Source of the DNA: Acidimicrobiaceae bacterium
GTDB lineage: Bacteria; Actinomycetota; Acidimicrobiia; Acidimicrobiales; Acidimicrobiaceae
DNA length: 8,880 bases
Reading direction: 5' to 3'
NCBI GenBank assembly: GCA_013044415.1
Contig: JABEUO010000205.1
Span: 1-8,880, forward strand
The position numbers were made by a program, and so were the translations under genes. Below the pieces are notes generated by a model. It had not been told where the DNA came from. It did not search any database and worked only from the letters and a program-made list of their open reading frames with translations. Positions 5,983 through 8,880 of this stretch are shown in pieces; position 1 is the first letter of the stretch, and every line of letters begins with the position of its first letter.

Positions 5983-6276
5983 CTACTTATTCACCTTTGC
6001 CAGAATGTCACGGGAAGATAGCACGAGGTAGTCTGTACCCTCGAGGGACACTTCGGTACCACCATACTTCGAGTAGACGACGGTGTCGCCCACCTGAATA
6101 TCAAGCGGAATGATCTGCCCAGTCGACTCAGCCCTGCGACCTGGACCGACGGCAAGAACCTCTCCCTGCTGCGGCTTCTCTTTAGCAGTGTCCGGGATGA
6201 CCAGCCCTGAGGCGGTCCTCTCTTCGGACTCTGCCGGCCGCACTACAATGCGATCCTCCAGCGGTTGGAGCTTCAT
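5983..6276 (-). CDS. groES: Co-chaperonin GroES (Hsp10)
   Basis: Forms the seven-subunit lid of GroEL. The length of 97 residues is typical. Seen: the N-terminal LQPLEDRIVVRP (3-14), the mobile loop around residues 16-33 with the hydrophobic tripeptide L25-V26-I27 that docks on GroEL, GEVLAVGPG (38-46) and the C-terminal VGDTVVYSKYGGTEV and YLVLSSRDILA. The ATG at 6274-6276 is preceded by AAGGAGG at a spacing of about 8 bases, a strong site. The stop TAG abuts the groEL ATG. Expression is likely heat-inducible through HrcA acting at the CIRCE element 43 bases upstream. Confidence 0.98.
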   Translation of the reverse strand: MKLQPLEDRIVVRPAESEERTASGLVIPDTAKEKPQQGEVLAVGPGRRAESTGQIIPLDIQVGDTVVYSKYGGTEVSLEGTDYLVLSSRDILAKVNK

Positions 6277-6318
6277 CTAACAAGCCTCCTTGTAAGGTTT
6301 GGACCGGATATTGGCCAA

Positions 6319-6345
6319 TTAGCACTCTAGCAGTCTGAGTGCTAA
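6319..6345. promoter_or_regulatory. CIRCE operator (HrcA binding site)
   Basis: TTAGCACTC and GAGTGCTAA, the exact consensus arms, flank a 9-base spacer. CIRCE is the known target of the HrcA repressor. Here it lies between the inferred transcription start and the groES start codon, so it would act on DNA as a roadblock and be present in the mRNA leader. The hrcA gene is not in the window. Confidence 0.97.
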
Positions 6346-6356
6346 TTGCGGTAGCT

Positions 6357-6385
6357 ATTCTTCACTTCTGGCCAAAATCTGCCAA
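6357..6385 (-). promoter_or_regulatory. Putative vegetative promoter of groES-groEL
   Basis: On the minus strand TTGGCA (6385-6380) and AAGAAT (6362-6357) stand 17 bases apart. The -35 matches five of six consensus positions and the -10 four, including the key A at position 2 and T at position 6. Transcription would begin near 6350, immediately before CIRCE, the usual geometry for HrcA control. Confidence 0.55.
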
Positions 6386-6423
6386 GTTTTCCAGAAAGCG
6401 GCTACTAAAAAGCGTCGTGGCTC

Positions 6424-7458
6424 TCAGCCGAAATAATTCAATCTCCCCGAGGGCTCCACGCCGAAGGACGGGTCAGTTGGACCTTCGGTTTCCAAGCGAA
6501 AGGCGCCTGCGGCCGCAATCATCGATCCATTATCAGTGCACGATATTGGTGCTGGAATCGCCGATTGTACGCCGACCTGATCCGCGACCCTCGATACCTC
6601 TTCCCGCAGTCTGGAGTTAGCGGCAACCCCACCACCAAGGACCACTGATTTTACCCCATAGGCCTTCACGGCAGCGAAGGTCTTTTTAACTAGTACGTCG
6701 ACGACAGCTTCTTGGAAGCTAGCGGCGACCAATTCTGGTGGCGCACCCTTGTTAGTTTGCAGATAGTTCAAAACAGCCGTCTTTAGGCCAGAAAAGGAGA
6801 AGTCGTACCCCTTGTTCAGCATCGCCCTAGGGAAGCGGATTTGTCCCACCTCGACTCCCCGCGAAATAAGGTCGATCGCCGGTCCACCAGGAAATCCAAG
6901 TCCCAATAGTCTTGCAACCTTGTCGAATGCCTCACCAGCTGCGTCATCGATTGAGCTCCCCACCAACTGGTACCTACCCGGCCCTGCAACATAGATAAGT
7001 TGGGTGTGACCCCCAGATACCAGCAGAACCATCGCCGGAAGCTTAGCAGGGGCGGTCTCAAGGGATGAAGCGAAGATATGGCCTTCCATATGGTCTACGC
7101 CCACTAGCGGTATACCCCACGCTAAGGAGAGTGACTTCGCCGCCGCAACCCCGACCAGAAGTGAGCCCATCAAGCCGGGACCCTTGGTAACGGCTATTGC
7201 GTCGATCTCTCTTTGAGGGTCGGAGATCTTTGCCTTGCGGAGGGCATCATCAATCACCGAAATTATCACTCTTTCGTGCTCTCGAGAGGCCAGTTCCGGA
7301 ACTACCCCACCAAAATCGGAGTGAATGTCGACTTGAGTCGATATCACCGACGAACGAACACTATTGGCGCTCACGACGGAGGCTGCGCTTTCGTCACAAG
7401 AAGTCTCTATCCCCAGAATGGTATATTTATTAGCACAGAAAAGCTTGGTGTCACTCAT
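6424..7458 (-). CDS. tsaD: tRNA t6A transferase TsaD (Gcp/YgjD)
   Basis: Transfers threonylcarbamoyl from threonylcarbamoyl-AMP to A37 of ANN-decoding tRNAs, with TsaB and TsaE. Numbering from the preferred ATG gives 344 residues; E. coli TsaD has 337. Seen: ILGIETSCDES at the N-terminus, VVPELASREHER, the metal-binding pair in DHMEGH (H123 and H127), LLVSGGHTQL, GEAFDKVARLLGLGFPGGP, LGGGVAANSRLR and CTDNGSMIAAAG with a conserved aspartate. This is a complete ASKHA-fold protein. The ATG at 7458 is chosen over the GTG at 7467 because GGCGG lies 8 bases before it; both lie inside the end of rimI, so the genes are coupled. No terminator separates the tsaD stop from the groES promoter. Confidence 0.96.
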   Translation of the reverse strand: MSDTKLFCANKYTILGIETSCDESAASVVSANSVRSSVISTQVDIHSDFGGVVPELASREHERVIISVIDDALRKAKISDPQREIDAIAVTKGPGLMGSLLVGVAAAKSLSLAWGIPLVGVDHMEGHIFASSLETAPAKLPAMVLLVSGGHTQLIYVAGPGRYQLVGSSIDDAAGEAFDKVARLLGLGFPGGPAIDLISRGVEVGQIRFPRAMLNKGYDFSFSGLKTAVLNYLQTNKGAPPELVAASFQEAVVDVLVKKTFAAVKAYGVKSVVLGGGVAANSRLREEVSRVADQVGVQSAIPAPISCTDNGSMIAAAGAFRLETEGPTDPSFGVEPSGRLNYFG

Positions 7459-8122
7459 CAACGTCACCGCCCTGGGTTTGGACTGCGTCCTCGAGACTCC
7501 CCTGCAACGGCTGCTCTTTCCCTAAGGGTGGCCTCGCCTCTGAGGTCGACACCGTGGAGTCTTGGACCGTAGCGACCAAATCTGCCTCGCCGAGCTCGCT
7601 ACTGATCTTCTCTCTCCTCTGGCAATTTTCACTAGAACTAATGTCATAACACCACATGATCAATGCGTCCTCATTCGACTCCGCGTAGTAATTCTTCCGA
7701 ATACCGACGGGTTCGAAGCCGAATTTGAAATAGAGCCGTTGAGCAATCTGGTTGCTCGCCCTGACCTCCAGAGTCATGTCCTTAATTGATAGTCCGACCG
7801 CAACGTCAAAGGCATTCAAAAGCAGTCGCTTAGCTACCCCCCTTGTCAGATAGGATCCATCTACGGCGATATTGGTAATGTGACCTTCATCGAGTATCAC
7901 CATCATCCCGCAGTAACCAATGACCTTTGAGCCGAGGGTGGCCACAAAGTACTGACGAGACTCACCGAGAGAAATCTCCGATAGAAATATCCCCAATGAC
8001 CAGGGGCGCGGATAGGATCGGTTCTCGATACGCAACACCCCTGGCAGGTGTCGCCGCCTCATCCTGGTAATCCTCAAATCACTCACCGAATGAGAGTTAA
8101 TCCCCCTCAATCCTTCACCCAC
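7451..8122 (-). CDS. rimI: Ribosomal-protein-alanine N-acetyltransferase RimI (GNAT), with long C-terminal tail
   Basis: A GNAT acetyltransferase that uses acetyl-CoA to acetylate protein N-termini, classically of ribosomal protein S18. Seen: RIENRSYPRPWS (31-42), VIGYCGMM (67-74), ITNIAVDGSYLTRGVAKRLL (82-101) for acetyl-CoA binding, and LEVRASNQIAQRLYFKFGFE (118-137) with conserved N and Y. The usual Q/R at the first position of the Q/R-x-x-G-x-G/A loop is L92. The GNAT core ends near residue 158; about 65 polar, acidic residues follow, absent from the roughly 150-residue E. coli enzyme. The start is uncertain: the GTG at 8122 has no clear ribosome site and overlaps tsaB by 16 bases; a GTG at 8086 would still keep the fold. 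Its location between tsaB and tsaD is the common actinobacterial order. Confidence 0.92.
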   Translation of the reverse strand: MGEGLRGINSHSVSDLRITRMRRRHLPGVLRIENRSYPRPWSLGIFLSEISLGESRQYFVATLGSKVIGYCGMMVILDEGHITNIAVDGSYLTRGVAKRLLLNAFDVAVGLSIKDMTLEVRASNQIAQRLYFKFGFEPVGIRKNYYAESNEDALIMWCYDISSSENCQRREKISSELGEADLVATVQDSTVSTSEARPPLGKEQPLQGSLEDAVQTQGGDVDE

Positions 8123-8850
8123 TCTAAATCGCCAGAAGAATTCAACCTCTGGTAGCTCACCCTCGTATCTGCCCCCCGGACATAGGCGATAGCGACATCG
8201 GCATAGCCGACTGCTCCAGCGCTCTCGGTGCCACTATCCATAAGGTAGTTCATCGACTCGCAGGTCTCTAGGAGCATCGAGGGCAGATGATAGTTGACCA
8301 CTTCCAGGCCATCAGCTCCCTCCAGAACCTTTTCTGGGGCACGATCGGAGACGACCAACATAGAGCTGGGGCTGAGTTTCGACTTCGAAAGCCAAGCCGC
8401 CAACTCATTTGGGCCGAGTACCGTAGGACCCGATATGGTAGTCAAGCCCAAGGGTCCCTTGGTGCAAATTGCTCCAAAGGCCTCCTGCTTCCTAACCCGC
8501 CGGAGAACTACCACCGGATCAGAGCCCTCAGCAAAGATGGTAGCAATTACCTCGTGGGAAAGTAGCGGAGTGATTCCACATCCCAAGGCGTAGGAGAGGA
8601 CCTTTGCAAAGGTCACACCAACCCTCAGCCCCGCCATAGATCCGGGACCGACTACCACGCCGATTGAAGATATTGCAGATACCTCGATGTCGAACCCTTT
8701 GAGAAGGCTTTGCACCTGAAGGTTAATCGCTTCGATCTGGCGATGACCATCCATATGCTCTGCGACCACGAGATCCCCCTCATATACCAGCCCGAGGAGC
8801 ATCTCCTCGCCAGATGTGTCGATTAGTAATCGGCAATTTGGGGCACTCAT
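8107..8850 (-). CDS. tsaB: tRNA t6A modification partner TsaB (YeaZ)
   Basis: A non-catalytic ASKHA-fold protein that dimerises with TsaD and is needed for t6A37 synthesis. Seen: 247 residues with LLIDTSGEE (8-16), the family signature GPGSMAGLRVGVTFAKVLSYAL (68-89; more often GPGSFTGLR) and a C-terminal AIAYVRG. The N-terminal half is well conserved and the C-terminal half diverged, as is normal for this family. The ATG at 8850 has no Shine-Dalgarno sequence, and the frame stays open to the right edge of the window, so an earlier start cannot be excluded. The stop overlaps rimI. In related genomes tsaE lies just upstream, which would be beyond the right edge. Confidence 0.93.
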   Translation of the reverse strand: MSAPNCRLLIDTSGEEMLLGLVYEGDLVVAEHMDGHRQIEAINLQVQSLLKGFDIEVSAISSIGVVVGPGSMAGLRVGVTFAKVLSYALGCGITPLLSHEVIATIFAEGSDPVVVLRRVRKQEAFGAICTKGPLGLTTISGPTVLGPNELAAWLSKSKLSPSSMLVVSDRAPEKVLEGADGLEVVNYHLPSMLLETCESMNYLMDSGTESAGAVGYADVAIAYVRGADTRVSYQRLNSSGDLEWVKD

Positions 8851-8880
8851 GGCCGCCGGGGAAGCGGCTAGGGAAGCGGC

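Noticed and set aside
8858..8880. A GGGAAGCGGCTA direct repeat at the right edge, with a TAG in another minus-strand frame that could end a tsaE gene
   Set aside because: Fewer than two full copies are visible and only three codons precede the TAG, so neither a repeat array nor a gene end can be supported.

Overview
The window looks like an actinobacterial chromosome of moderate GC (roughly 50-55% by eye). The order tsaB-rimI-tsaD-groES-groEL on one strand, with a CIRCE element in front of groES, is the arrangement known from many Actinobacteria such as the mycobacteria. The moderate GC and the presence of a sulfoquinovose synthase would fit an environmental lineage, for example an acidimicrobial one, but that placement is inference. 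No phage, transposase, tRNA, rRNA or CRISPR array is visible.

Layout. (1) 1-1142, minus: an almost complete UDP-sulfoquinovose synthase gene (sqdB) that runs off the left edge. (2) 1143-1882: a 740-base spacer without a convincing gene. It holds a perfect 14-bp palindrome and a triple 16-bp repeat on the sqdB side, a candidate folded RNA near its middle, and a promoter-like sequence plus 18-bp tandem repeats on the fluoride-channel side. (3) 1883-3053, plus: a tight three-gene unit, fluC - DUF190 - fluC, for fluoride export. (4) 3057-4176, minus: a NUDIX hydrolase of the CoA pyrophosphatase (NudL) type, overlapping a small unrecognised downstream gene. (5) 4258-4288: a strong terminator closing the chaperonin operon. 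(6) 4336-6276, minus: groES-groEL, preceded by a promoter and a perfect CIRCE operator. (7) 6424-8850, minus: tsaB, rimI and tsaD with overlapping ends; the operon probably continues past the right edge.

How the genes work together. TsaB and TsaD belong to the complex that makes the t6A37 modification of ANN-decoding tRNAs; RimI acetylates protein N-termini and is a usual neighbour. The chaperonin genes directly downstream have their own HrcA-type heat-shock control, although read-through from tsaD is possible because no terminator separates them. The two FluC subunits differ in charge distribution as expected for an antiparallel heterodimer, and a PII-like DUF190 protein is encoded between them. 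sqdB is divergent from the fluoride unit and reads toward unseen partners to the left, perhaps a sulfolipid or sulfoglycan glycosyltransferase.

The least ordinary material is in the 1143-1882 spacer and in the fluC-DUF190-fluC unit. The rest is mostly conserved housekeeping sequence.
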